From positions 1-38,433 of the forward strand of contig CAMUZZ010000009.1 of assembly GCA_947165355.1 (NCBI GenBank): a stretch of DNA of 38,433 bases, in the 5' to 3' direction. The position numbers were made by a program, and so were the translations under genes. Position 1 is the stretch's first letter. Each line of letters starts with the position of its first letter. Of this stretch, positions 6,853 to 15,244 are shown piece after piece. The notes beneath the pieces were generated by a model. That model was not told the origin of the DNA. It was given only the letters and a program-made list of their open reading frames with translations, and ran no database searches. This DNA is from an uncultured Clostridium sp. (GTDB lineage Bacteria; Bacillota; Clostridia; TANB77; CAG-508).

Positions 6853-7665
6853 TTATATTCTTATATGTTTATATATTTCAGCAATCACAAGAGAAACAAT
6901 ATATACCGCAACTATACATGCTCCTGTTGGTAAATTTAAAAAGAACGAGAATAATAGTCCAAATATAAAGCATATTATCGACACTATTACAGACAATATA
7001 ACCATGCTTTTAAAACTGTTTGTAAGCTTTCTTGCAATTATTGCAGGTAACACAATTAAACTTGAAATTAAAAGTGTTCCCATCATCTTCATACCAAGAA
7101 CTACTACTAAGGCAGTAATAAACGATATTAAAAATTGATAAAACGTGACACTTATACCACAAACTTTTGCATATTTTTCATCGTACGTAATCATAAACAA
7201 TCTGTGATAGAAAAATAAATAAACTATTATTAATAAAACTGATAAAACAACACTTATAATAACATCTGTAGTTGTCATTGAAAGCACGCTTCCAAACATA
7301 TAATTATATACATCAATATTAAATCCTTTAGAAATTGAAGTTATTATTACTCCAAATGCAAGAGCTGCTGTTGATACAAGTGCAATTGTAACATCGCCCG
7401 ATGCTCCCTTCTTTTGACTTATTAACAAAATAATTAAAGATGCAATTATAACTATTGGAATTGCCACATACATCTCTGGCAAATTAAGTACCAAAGCAAG
7501 TGAAAGAGCTGCAAATCCTACCTCTCCTAATCCATGTCCAATCATTGAATACTTTTTAAGCACTAGTATTACACCCACAATAGCAGCACAAAATGAAATA
7601 GCAATACCGCAAATTATGGCTCTTTGCATAAATGGATAACTTAATAATTCTATTATTATATTCAT
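6853..7665 (-). CDS. znuB: Zinc ABC transporter permease ZnuB
   Basis: 270-aa integral membrane protein with about eight hydrophobic helices; ABC-3 family (ZnuB/MntB/TroC). The GHGLGEVGFAALSLAL segment near residue 40 and the MKMMGTLLISSLIVLPAIIAR segment near 190 are typical of the family. It forms the membrane channel with ZnuC and receives metal from ZnuA. It is the last gene of the zur-znuA-znuC-znuB operon, 18 bp after znuC. Zinc is preferred over manganese because the operon also carries a Fur-type regulator and a ZnuA with a His-rich loop. Confidence 0.9.
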   Translation of the reverse strand: MNIIIELLSYPFMQRAIICGIAISFCAAIVGVILVLKKYSMIGHGLGEVGFAALSLALVLNLPEMYVAIPIVIIASLIILLISQKKGASGDVTIALVSTAALAFGVIITSISKGFNIDVYNYMFGSVLSMTTTDVIISVVLSVLLIIVYLFFYHRLFMITYDEKYAKVCGISVTFYQFLISFITALVVVLGMKMMGTLLISSLIVLPAIIARKLTNSFKSMVILSVIVSIICFIFGLLFSFFLNLPTGACIVAVYIVSLVIAEIYKHIRI

Positions 7666-7683
7666 ATTTATATTACTCCCCTT

Positions 7684-8352
7684 TTAATGATCTAAACCTT
7701 CCCAACCTTCTATTTTTCCGTCATATTTTATTTTTTTAGCAATATGCACAATTCTTATGTTTTTTGCTTTAATCTCATCTAAATCATGTGTTGCCATTAT
7801 GATTGTTATTCCATTTTTACTATGCAAATCTTCTAAAATACTATATAGTTCCTTTGTAATATTAGCATCTAGTCCACTGCATGGCTCATCTAAAATAATT
7901 AAATCTGGATTTCTAATAATACTTCTTGCAAGCATTACTCTTTGTCTTTGACCTCCAGAAAGATTACCAATTTGACGGTTTACAATGTCTTTTATGTTTA
8001 ATATCTCGCATACTTTTTCGAACTCAGCCCAATCTTTTTTTGTATAAAATGGAAGTTTTTTATGTCTTTGAACCCCAGTCATTATAATTTCTTTGGCTGT
8101 TGCTGGAAAATCTAAATCCTTCATATTGTTTTGCTCTAAGTATGAAATTTTATCATCAGAAATGTTCTTTATTATTTCTCCTGAATCTTTTTTATGAAGA
8201 CCTAAAATAGTTTTTAATAACGTACTTTTACCAGATCCATTTTCCCCAACCAAGCAAATATACTCACCACTGTTTATTTTTAAATTTATATCTTTAACTG
8301 CTTGATGCCCTTCGTAAGATGCAGCTAAATTTTTAATTTCTATTAACTCCAT
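7684..8352 (-). CDS. znuC: Zinc ABC transporter ATP-binding protein ZnuC
   Basis: 222-aa cytoplasmic ATPase that powers zinc import. Walker A GENGSGKST, signature LSGGQRQRVMLARSII, Walker B LIILDEPCSG and the H-loop (MATHDLDEI) are all present. The start at 8352 (MELIEIKNLAAS) is chosen over 8394 because AAAGGAA lies 7 bases before it; the upstream extension would be unusual for the family. It lies 46 bp after znuA and 18 bp before znuB. Confidence 0.92.
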   Translation of the reverse strand: MELIEIKNLAASYEGHQAVKDINLKINSGEYICLVGENGSGKSTLLKTILGLHKKDSGEIIKNISDDKISYLEQNNMKDLDFPATAKEIIMTGVQRHKKLPFYTKKDWAEFEKVCEILNIKDIVNRQIGNLSGGQRQRVMLARSIIRNPDLIILDEPCSGLDANITKELYSILEDLHSKNGITIIMATHDLDEIKAKNIRIVHIAKKIKYDGKIEGWEGLDH

Positions 8353-8398
8353 ATAATATTCCTTTCTAAAATTTAGAAACAACTTACTATGCATTTTC

Positions 8399-9382
8399 TT
8401 AATTTAACGCAGTTTTTAGGTTTTCTAAATTCTTTTTCATTATACTTATATACGATTCATTGTCTGCTAGCTCTTGTGATGACACGTTGTGCACTGTATG
8501 AAATACTAGTTTTTTTGCTCCAGTTTCAGCCGCAATTGAATCTGCTATTTTACCAGCCGAGTGTTCCTGATAAAATACAATCGGTAATTTGTTTGTATTT
8601 ATATAATCAATTACTTTTTTTACATTTGAAACACTTGGCTCTGTATCTTCTCCGCATGAATCGTAGGCAGTTACATAGTCTAAATTATATCTTTCTACAA
8701 AATACATATAAGCAAAAGTTCCTCCAAAAGCAACTTTATTAGTTTTAGACTCATTTATTGTATTTTGTATTTCACTATCTAATGCATTTAACTCTTGTAT
8801 ATATTTTTCTGCATTTTGCTTATAATACTCGGTATTTTCTGAATCTATATTACAAAGCTCTTCTGTAATATTTTTTACCATTATAACTGCATTTTGCGGA
8901 TCTAACCAAATATGAGGATCAAATTCATGCTCATGATGATGCTCATTTTCATTATTCTTATCATTATCTTCTTCATCATGATTGTGCTCATTATGCTCTT
9001 CATCATCATGGCTGCTTTTTAGCTCTATGTTTTTTGAAGCATCTAAAACAACAGTATCTGAATCAATTCCTTGAACTATTTTTTCAGCCCATGGTTCCAT
9101 ATTTTCACCAGTATATATAAATAAACTTGCTTTGTTTACATTTATTATGTCTTGTGGAGTTGGCTCATATGAATGTGTTTCAGTTCCTGGTGTTAATAAT
9201 AAGCTCACATCTACCTTGTCTCCACCAATTTTCTTTGCAAAATCATATTGTGGAAATATTGTAGCTATTACTTTTATTCTCCCCGAATTATTATCTTTTG
9301 GTTTATTAACTGTACTAATAATTCCTATTAATACCGAAAAAATAAGCACAATTGTTATTAAATATATTATCCCCTTTTTCAC
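8399..9382 (-). CDS. znuA: Zinc-binding substrate-binding protein ZnuA (membrane-anchored)
   Basis: 327 aa, cluster A-I solute-binding protein. After an N-terminal hydrophobic helix (residues 4-26) comes the mature domain VIATIFPQYDFAKKIGGDKVDV; metal ligands are expected at THSYEPTP and FDPHIWLDPQ. Between them is a His/Asp/Glu-rich loop (residues ~122-150, with HHHEHEFDPH), the hallmark of zinc rather than manganese binding proteins. There is no lipobox cysteine after the hydrophobic segment (IISTVNKPK), so it is probably held by an uncleaved helix or released rather than lipid-anchored. It starts one base after the regulator's stop codon. Confidence 0.9.
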   Translation of the reverse strand: MKKGIIYLITIVLIFSVLIGIISTVNKPKDNNSGRIKVIATIFPQYDFAKKIGGDKVDVSLLLTPGTETHSYEPTPQDIINVNKASLFIYTGENMEPWAEKIVQGIDSDTVVLDASKNIELKSSHDDEEHNEHNHDEEDNDKNNENEHHHEHEFDPHIWLDPQNAVIMVKNITEELCNIDSENTEYYKQNAEKYIQELNALDSEIQNTINESKTNKVAFGGTFAYMYFVERYNLDYVTAYDSCGEDTEPSVSNVKKVIDYINTNKLPIVFYQEHSAGKIADSIAAETGAKKLVFHTVHNVSSQELADNESYISIMKKNLENLKTALN

Positions 9383-9383
9383 T

Positions 9384-9797
9384 TTATTTTCTTCCTTTCA
9401 AACACTCACTACATAATCCATATAGAACTGTTTTGCAAATGTCAATTTTAAATTTATGACTTTTTAAAATATGATCTTGTAATTCTTCTATTTCGTCGCA
9501 TTCTAAATGAAATATTTTTCCGCACTCCGTACATTTCATATGATAGTGATTCGCGCAATGTTTTTGATTTTCAATATATTGAAAACAAGATCCTTCTTTT
9601 TCTGAAATTACATATTTTCTAACAAGATTTTCAGACACTAAACTATCTAAACATCTATATACCGTGGATTTTCCTATTGGACTTCCTGTATTTTTAAAGT
9701 GCTCTATGATTGCATCTGCAGTTATATGTTTATCTTTGTTTATTTTTAGATATTCAATTATGCTATCTCTTTGTTTTGTTTTGTATTTTCTTTCCAT
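9384..9797 (-). CDS. zur: Fur-family regulator, probably Zur
   Basis: 137 aa. The N-terminal winged helix (residues ~5-80: ITADAIIEHF, then IGKSTVYRCLDSLVSENLV) binds DNA. The C-terminal part has the two CxxC pairs of the structural zinc site (CTECGKIFHLEC, then CKTVLYGLCSEC) and an HYHMKC metal-sensing segment. First gene of the operon with znuACB, so zinc is the likely co-repressor and the operon likely autoregulates through the palindrome at 9871-9885. Sub-family (Zur, Fur or PerR) cannot be settled from sequence alone; context points to Zur. Confidence 0.88.
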   Translation of the reverse strand: MERKYKTKQRDSIIEYLKINKDKHITADAIIEHFKNTGSPIGKSTVYRCLDSLVSENLVRKYVISEKEGSCFQYIENQKHCANHYHMKCTECGKIFHLECDEIEELQDHILKSHKFKIDICKTVLYGLCSECLKGRK

Positions 9798-9870
9798 ATA
9801 AACACTCTCTTTTTTAATTACAATTGCTCCAAATTTCCAAAATACTTTACAATTTTTAATATTATCAATT

Positions 9871-9913
9871 TGAAACTGAGTTTCATTTTATCATTTTATT
9901 ATAACTTTGTCAA
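9871..9913 (-). promoter_or_regulatory. Promoter of the zinc operon with a 7-1-7 Fur-family operator
   Basis: Minus strand: TTGACA (9908-9913), 17 bp, TAAAAT (9885-9890). A perfect TGAAACT-C-AGTTTCA palindrome (9871-9885) abuts and overlaps the last base of the -10 element and covers the expected start site. The 7-1-7 layout is that of Fur-family boxes, and a bound repressor would block RNA polymerase. Confidence 0.7.
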
Positions 9914-9984
9914 TAAAAATAAGAAATCACCTTTAGCAATATTTTCTTTACATCTATTAATCTCAAACTCATAAAAAGAAAATA

Positions 9985-10015
9985 AAAACGCAGTACTTAA
10001 GTACATGCGCTTTTA
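9985..10015 (-). terminator. Terminator of tcdA
   Basis: Minus strand: GCGCATGTACTTAAGTACTGCG hairpin (CGCA, GTACTT / AAGTAC, TGCG) followed by TTTTTATTTT. Overlaps the end of the coding region. Confidence 0.7.
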
Positions 10016-10750
10016 CTTGCTTATTATATCTTTAATTATTTCTCCTGCAATTATTAAACCAGCTACTGATGGAACAAATGAAATGCTTCCAGGAGCATAC
10101 CTTCCTGACGTTCCTTTAATTTCCGCTTCTACTCCTTCGTCATCAATAATTCCATTTTTTACAGCATTAATTGGCTCCTCTTTTGAATATAGCACTTTTA
10201 AAGACTTTATTCCACGTGCTTTTAGCTCTTTTCTCATAACCTTTGCTAATGGGCACACGCTAGTTTTGTAAATATCGCTTATTTCAAATTTTAATGGATC
10301 TAACTTATTGCCTGTTCCCATACATGAAATAATTGGAATATTTAATTCGTTTGCTTCCATAATTAATTCAATTTTAGCACTTACTGTGTCTACACAATCA
10401 GCTATGTAATCGATGGTATTATCTACAAACATCTTATTTCCTGGTAAAACAAATTCTTGCACAGTTTCAATATTTGCTTCTGGATTAATTTCTAATATAC
10501 GCTCTTTGGCAATTTCTACTTTAGGCTGTCCAACTGTTTTATTTGTTGCAATAATTTGTCTGTTTATGTTTGTTATGCTAACCACATCGTTATCAACTAA
10601 TAAAAAATTTTTAACTCCTGCCCTTGCCAAAGCCTCTACAACATATGAGCCTACTCCACCAATTCCAAATATTGCAACTTTAGCATTATTTAATTTTTTT
10701 ACTCCATCTTTTCCAATTAATAACTCGGTTCTTGAAAACTGATTTAACAT
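10013..10750 (-). CDS. tcdA: tRNA threonylcarbamoyladenosine dehydratase (ThiF/E1 family)
   Basis: 245 aa. TcdA uses ATP to cyclise the t6A base at position 37 of ANN-decoding tRNAs to ct6A. Nucleotide-binding motif GIGGVGSYVVEAL (residues ~29-41), the acidic DNDVVSITNINRQ motif, and CMGTGNKLDP are characteristic. The C-terminal SVAGLIIAGEIIKDI helix matches the family. Length is close to the usual 240-270. It is monocistronic, with its own terminator, between the zinc operon and the SASP gene. Confusion with MoeB/ThiF is possible but the length and the CMGTGNKLDP segment favour TcdA. Confidence 0.88.
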   Translation of the reverse strand: MLNQFSRTELLIGKDGVKKLNNAKVAIFGIGGVGSYVVEALARAGVKNFLLVDNDVVSITNINRQIIATNKTVGQPKVEIAKERILEINPEANIETVQEFVLPGNKMFVDNTIDYIADCVDTVSAKIELIMEANELNIPIISCMGTGNKLDPLKFEISDIYKTSVCPLAKVMRKELKARGIKSLKVLYSKEEPINAVKNGIIDDEGVEAEIKGTSGRYAPGSISFVPSVAGLIIAGEIIKDIISK

Positions 10751-10892
10751 ACGTATCTCCTTATATTATTTAATACTATACATTATACAATTTTCATTTT
10801 ATTCTGTCAAAAGCTACAACATTCATGCATAAAATAAAATCATTTTTTCTGTAATATGTGTTTATAAATGAGATAAAAAATTTCTGTTATGT

Positions 10893-10922
10893 AAAAAAGC
10901 AGAGATTTTATCCCTGCTTTTA
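10893..10922 (-). terminator. Terminator of the SASP gene
   Basis: Minus strand: AAAAGCAGGGA / TCTCTGCTTTT hairpin with a T-run, just after the stop codon at 10940. Confidence 0.75.
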
Positions 10923-10939
10923 TATAAACAAATGATTAA

Positions 10940-11143
10940 CTATCTTGTCATGTTGTCTTCAGCTTGTTGAATCATTTTTCTAACCATTTGACCACCTATT
11001 TTACCAGCATCTTTAGCTGATATATCTCCATTATATCCGTCTTTTAAGTTAACACCTACTTCGCTAGCAACTTCATATTTAAATTTGTTTAAAGCATCCT
11101 TAGCAGCAGGAACAACCTTTTTTGAATTATTTGAATATGACAT
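10940..11143 (-). CDS. Alpha/beta-type small acid-soluble spore protein
   Basis: 67 aa. SASPs coat and protect DNA in the dormant spore core and are degraded by the GPR protease at germination. The family pattern is visible: KFKYEVASEVGV (germination protease site and first conserved block), NGDISAKDAGKIGGQMVRKM (second block). Normal length. RBS TAGGAGGTG. Expression is expected late in the forespore under SigG; a CATTCTA -10-like element occurs upstream, but I cannot confirm a full SigG promoter. It is direct evidence that the organism belongs to a spore-forming lineage. Confidence 0.93.
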   Translation of the reverse strand: MSYSNNSKKVVPAAKDALNKFKYEVASEVGVNLKDGYNGDISAKDAGKIGGQMVRKMIQQAEDNMTR

Positions 11144-11287
11144 TATTGGTTCACCTCCTATGTTATAAAATAAACATTACAATAGAAAAAACATACTTGT
11201 TCTTTCTACTTATAGAATGTGTAATAATGCAAAAATTAAACTGGAAATATGTTACATTTTCAATTATATATATTTGAAGCATTAATT

Positions 11288-11324
11288 AAAAGAACAGGTT
11301 ATATGAATAACCTGCTCTTTTAAA
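11288..11324. terminator. Hairpin downstream of the broken 11325-12975 gene
   Basis: AAAGAaCAGGTTAT / ATAACCTGcTCTTT, a near-perfect stem right after the TAA at 11325. It marks the original 3' end of that gene. Confidence 0.65.
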
Positions 11325-12975
11325 TTATATTGAATGTTCGATTATTTTATCTTGGGACTTGCTTTTTTTCACTATATCATTAATTTTAGAACAAACTGGT
11401 GTATTAACGTTTTCTTTATGATTTTTCTCTGAGAATCTATATCTATTTGCTCTCTTTTTAAAATAAACATCATCATCTTTATCTAAACTAAAGTGTTCTT
11501 TTGATACTTCAGAAGTCTCTGAAAGCTCATTTATTTTAGCTCTTCACTTTTTAATACATTCAGAATTATTTTCAATTTGCTCTAATATTTCTTTTTTTGA
11601 TAAACCTTTAAATACATCTTGAATTGCATTTTCTAATAAATCTGCTCTGTCTGAATTATAGCTACTGTCTTTTCCTTTAGGTTCTGAACCAAAACCAATC
11701 CAACTATCAATTGTGGCTGCTGTTATTGGTGGCTTTTTATAATCCATATCTGGATTTTCAGCTTTAATTTTATTTAATATATTTAAATTTTTTTGCATCT
11801 CATCAAATGTTGAATAAATAACTAGTCTTTCGACTCTTTCTGAAGAATTACGCTCAGCATCTAGAACCTTAACATAGAATTCAATTCCGCTTTCTAATGC
11901 CATCCTTACATATTCTTCAGTAAACTTATAAATGTCTTCTCCTCCAATATTTAAATAAAATCTTACATCTGGACATGCTGAATACTCTTTATTATTAAAC
12001 ATCTCACTATCTATAAAAAAGCTTAGTATTCCTGGATGATTGTGATTAGCACATCTTATACTTTCTAGTACTTTATCCATCATTGCTTCATCTTTGTTTT
12101 TGTATTGATAATGTCCTTTTTTGTCTATGCATTTATTCATGTAGTTATATCTTTTTACAATATAGTCTATACCATATTTATCTACTAATTGTTTTAGATC
12201 ATTTATTACATACTTACTCGCATATTCAAAACTTTTCTTTGCTTCTAAATAGGATTCTTTGCCTGCTAGCATTACAAAAAATGGTTTAATTATTTTTACG
12301 CCAATAAGATTTAACTTATTTCTAAAGCATTCCCTTTTTATAGCTTTTGTATCCCTTTTTAGTAAATTCTCTATCTCTGCTTTAAACACAAATTCTAAAA
12401 GGTTTCTAAATTTTTCTTTATTTAGTTTGTCTTCTCCTGTTCCTTGCCTCATCAATGTACTATAATAACTATTATTCTCTTTTTTATTTGCATATAGTTC
12501 AACGTACCTTTTTAAATTCTTATTTGACAATGGATCATTTATTTTGCTTAGGAAATCTTTTTCTTCTATATCGTCTTCAGTTACAACTTTTTCAATATTT
12601 AAATATCTTTCTAGGGCTTTTATACTGCCGTTGTATTTAGAAAACAACAAATCGTTAGTATAATTATTATTGAACTTTTGATACTGAATATAGTCGCTTG
12701 AATAACGCAATATTTCAGAAGCAAGACTATATATTCTATCTTTTTCTTCTCTAAGAGCGTTCTTCGTTTTCATTTTTCCTGAAGCTTTTAACTGTGCAAC
12801 TGCAAGCTCACATATATAATTATCTAATACTTCTTTTCCGCTTAGGTCTTCCCTCGCTTACCGCAATCAGTCTAGCGTAATCAACCAGTCTCCTGTAGCT
12901 AGCTACAACTTGGGCATTTATTTTTTTCATTTTTCTTTCTTTTCTATCTTGAAAATATTGCTTTATAAACCCCAT
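11325..12975 (-). pseudogene. Broken gene (frameshift plus in-frame stop), possible HopA1-like domain
   Basis: Three open segments on the minus strand join into one ~549-codon gene. The first starts at 12975 (MGFIKQYFQDRKERK) and runs out of frame after an extra G in a GGG run at 12851-12853. Removing one G joins it to the main 409-codon segment (to 11544). There a TGA interrupts, but the same frame continues for 72 sense codons to TAA at 11325. TGA is a normal stop elsewhere here, so recoding is unlikely. The main segment is helical at first, then has VRFYLNIGG, GIEFYVKVLDAERN, RVERLVIYSTFDEM and IGFGSEPKG with a later RADLLENAI. This order resembles the HopA1 effector-family domain, which is a weak inference. 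No partner genes nearby. Confidence 0.7.
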
Positions 12976-13087
12976 TTAACATCCCCCTTATCATTTAATG
13001 ACAGATATCTAATTATACTATTTTTATTGTTTTATGTCAACTTATCTAACCTTAAGTTATTTGGTTAAATATTAAATAGGATTTTAT

Positions 13088-14341
13088 TTATAAAGCTGTT
13101 TGCGTACTTCTCATCTGTTTTATCATCATATCTGCAAACACAGCATAACCAGTTGTTGGATCTGATACAAGTACATTTGTTATTGCACCTATAAATTTTC
13201 CATCTTGTATTATGGGAGATCCACTCATCCCCTGTATTATTCCTCCTGTTTTTTGTATTAATCTGTCGTCAACAACTTTAATAAGCATGCTTTTATTATC
13301 GTAGCTGTTACTTGTATATACTTTTTCAATTTTTATCTTGTATTTTTCCTTTTTTCCATCTTCAAGTTCACAAATTATTTCTGCATCTCCTGCTTTTATT
13401 TCACTTCTTAATGCAACTTCACATTCCTCTGAACCAGTAATATCAGGAACATTTGAACCATTAAGTAAACCAAAAACGCCAAAATTTGTGTTTTTATATA
13501 TTCCTCCTAAACTTATGCCGCCTTCAATAGACCCTTTAATTTCACCTGGATTATTCTTTTCTCCTTTTTTTATATCAACTAGTTTACTTGTAACAAGCTC
13601 TCCATTTGCAATGTTAAGTATTTGGCCTGTATCAACATCCATAATTCCATGTCCAAGAGCTCCAAAACTGCCTGTTGATGGCTCATAAAAGGTCATTGTT
13701 CCAACTCCAGCAGCAGCATCTCTTACCCATAATCCAATTTTATATTGATTCTGATCTGTTTTAACTGGTGTTATGCTTGTTGTTGATACAGTATCATTTC
13801 TCATGTATTTAACTTCGATACTTTGTCCTTGTGATGAATTTACAACATATACTAAGTCATTTGTGTTATGAACTTGCTCGTTATTCATCTCAATAATCAT
13901 ATCACCTTCTTTTATACCTGTATTTAAATAAGGTTTATATAAAACTTCGTCTTCACCTTCTATTTCTGACATTCCAACTACTAAAACTCCTGATGTATAC
14001 ATCTTTACTCCTATTAAATCACCTGATGGAATCACCTTGGTTTTGGGTATAACATTAACATCTATTTCTTTAACAGGAATTGTACCGAATAAATCTAAAT
14101 TTATTTCAAATAAACCTGCTGTATTATATGTGTTTTCTGTTAGCCCCTCTTGTGCCAATGTTTGTACAACTGGAGCATAATTCTTTTTGGCTCTTTTTAT
14201 ATTTATTCCTGCTATTGTTTTTAAATTTACGCTTTCTCCCTCAAAAATAATGATACTGCTTGGTAAAAACGAAATATTGCAAACGTACATATAAACCAAA
14301 AGTAAAAAAGAAATGATAAATATTTTTTTGAATTTTTCCAT
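13088..14341 (-). CDS. spoIVB: SpoIVB peptidase (sporulation checkpoint)
   Basis: 417 aa. In Bacillus, SpoIVB is a serine peptidase secreted from the forespore into the intermembrane space that cleaves SpoIVFA and so lets pro-SigK be activated in the mother cell. Residues ~5-25 form an N-terminal membrane segment; ~95-185 are a PDZ domain (GVLVVGMSEIEG, then GIKEGDMIIEMNNEQV). The S55 peptidase domain follows, with the catalytic His in GALGHGIMD and Ser in GMSGSPIIQDG. Length is normal. The start at 14341 (MEKFKKIF) is chosen because AGGTGAT precedes it; the track of nine upstream codons lacks an RBS. The fold-back element at 14385 lies just upstream. Confidence 0.93.
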   Translation of the reverse strand: MEKFKKIFIISFLLLVYMYVCNISFLPSSIIIFEGESVNLKTIAGINIKRAKKNYAPVVQTLAQEGLTENTYNTAGLFEINLDLFGTIPVKEIDVNVIPKTKVIPSGDLIGVKMYTSGVLVVGMSEIEGEDEVLYKPYLNTGIKEGDMIIEMNNEQVHNTNDLVYVVNSSQGQSIEVKYMRNDTVSTTSITPVKTDQNQYKIGLWVRDAAAGVGTMTFYEPSTGSFGALGHGIMDVDTGQILNIANGELVTSKLVDIKKGEKNNPGEIKGSIEGGISLGGIYKNTNFGVFGLLNGSNVPDITGSEECEVALRSEIKAGDAEIICELEDGKKEKYKIKIEKVYTSNSYDNKSMLIKVVDDRLIQKTGGIIQGMSGSPIIQDGKFIGAITNVLVSDPTTGYAVFADMMIKQMRSTQTAL

Positions 14342-14384
14342 AAAATCACCTAATCTTAAGTTACCCAAATTTGTAAATATTAAA

Positions 14385-14611
14385 CTTAAATTTTGATAAC
14401 ACCTTAAAATGTAGAGTTATTATATGAATAAAAAGGTATATAAAAATGAAGAATCGCGCAGTTTGGGAGCACACATTAAACTATAAGTTGCTTCAAACAA
14501 TTGTCGATGGAACATAGTATTTTTTTTGCTATGTAAGAGCGACCAGTAAGATTCGAAATTTATATATACCTTTTTATTTATAAATATTTTAAGGTGTTAT
14601 CAAAATTTAAG
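14385..14611. repeat. Fold-back element, copy 1
   Basis: A 227-bp inverted repeat between divergent genes. The outer arms 14385-14410 and 14586-14611 are perfect 26-bp inverted repeats; 14427-14442 and 14563-14578 are a second perfect 16-bp pair. The core (14447-14553) is shared with 32561-32668: CGCGCAGTTTGGGAGC at 14455-14470, GTCGATGG near 14503, a CATAG / CTATG hairpin, and GTAAGAGCGACCAGTAAG at 14533-14550. The arm sequences differ from those of copy 2. I do not recognise it; it could be a structured RNA or a small non-autonomous mobile element. Confidence 0.85.
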
Positions 14612-14681
14612 AAAAAGCATTTTACAAAAAAAATTTATATGTTATAATTTAGTTAAATTTATGACAAAAGAAGAGGTTTTT

Positions 14682-15116
14682 ATGAAATCGTTATTAAAAT
14701 ATGAAATAAAAAGCGATATACGAGACATTCTTGCTGAAATAGATTACGAACAATATATGTTTAATAAAATATTTAAAACCGACGTTGTGTTCAAAAAATC
14801 ATACTTAAAATTCAACCTAATATACAACGTATATGGACCACAAGCATACAGAAGATTTGTTCCACATATCTACCAAGAGCAAGATTTAATTAATTTAATA
14901 AATTCAAAAGAATACGCTACTTTATGTGACAGACATGGAAAAAGAGTATTTAACAATTTAGTGTACACTGTTACTCTTTCAAACTTTAAAAAATATTATG
15001 GTAGAGTAAGAGCATTTTTATATGGCCTATCACATCTTTTCTCAAGAAAAAAATTAAGAATAAAATGCGATGTTCCGCTTCTTTTACCAGAAACAATACC
15101 AAATTTAAATAAATAA
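14682..15116 (+). CDS. 144-aa protein of unknown function
   Basis: Starts MKSLLKYEIKSDIRDILAEI at 14682, preferred over an ATG seven codons earlier because AGAGG lies just before it. Soluble, basic, rich in Tyr, Phe and Lys, mostly helical. It ends LLLPETIPNLNK. No domain recognised. Promoter TTTACA, 16 bp, TATAAT just upstream (~14623-14650), starting inside the sequence right of fold-back element copy 1. Strong terminator at 15116-15150. Divergent from spoIVB, but nothing in the sequence links it to sporulation. Confidence 0.75.
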   Translation: MKSLLKYEIKSDIRDILAEIDYEQYMFNKIFKTDVVFKKSYLKFNLIYNVYGPQAYRRFVPHIYQEQDLINLINSKEYATLCDRHGKRVFNNLVYTVTLSNFKKYYGRVRAFLYGLSHLFSRKKLRIKCDVPLLLPETIPNLNK

Positions 15117-15150
15117 CCTAATCTCAAAAAAAATGGGATTAGGTTTTTTT
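15116..15150 (+). terminator. Terminator of the 14682 gene
   Basis: ACCTAATCTC / GGGATTAGGT hairpin followed by TTTTTT. Confidence 0.9.
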
Positions 15151-15244
15151 CTACATATTTCATCACCAATCAATTAATTTCTCATAATATATAATATCTA
15201 GCTAATTTTTAGCTAAGTATTAACTATTGGAAGGAGTAATTGAA

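Noticed and set aside
11544..11546. Recoded TGA (selenocysteine or Trp) in the broken gene
   Set aside because: No SECIS-like hairpin noticed, other genes in the window end in TGA, and a frameshift elsewhere in the same gene points to decay.
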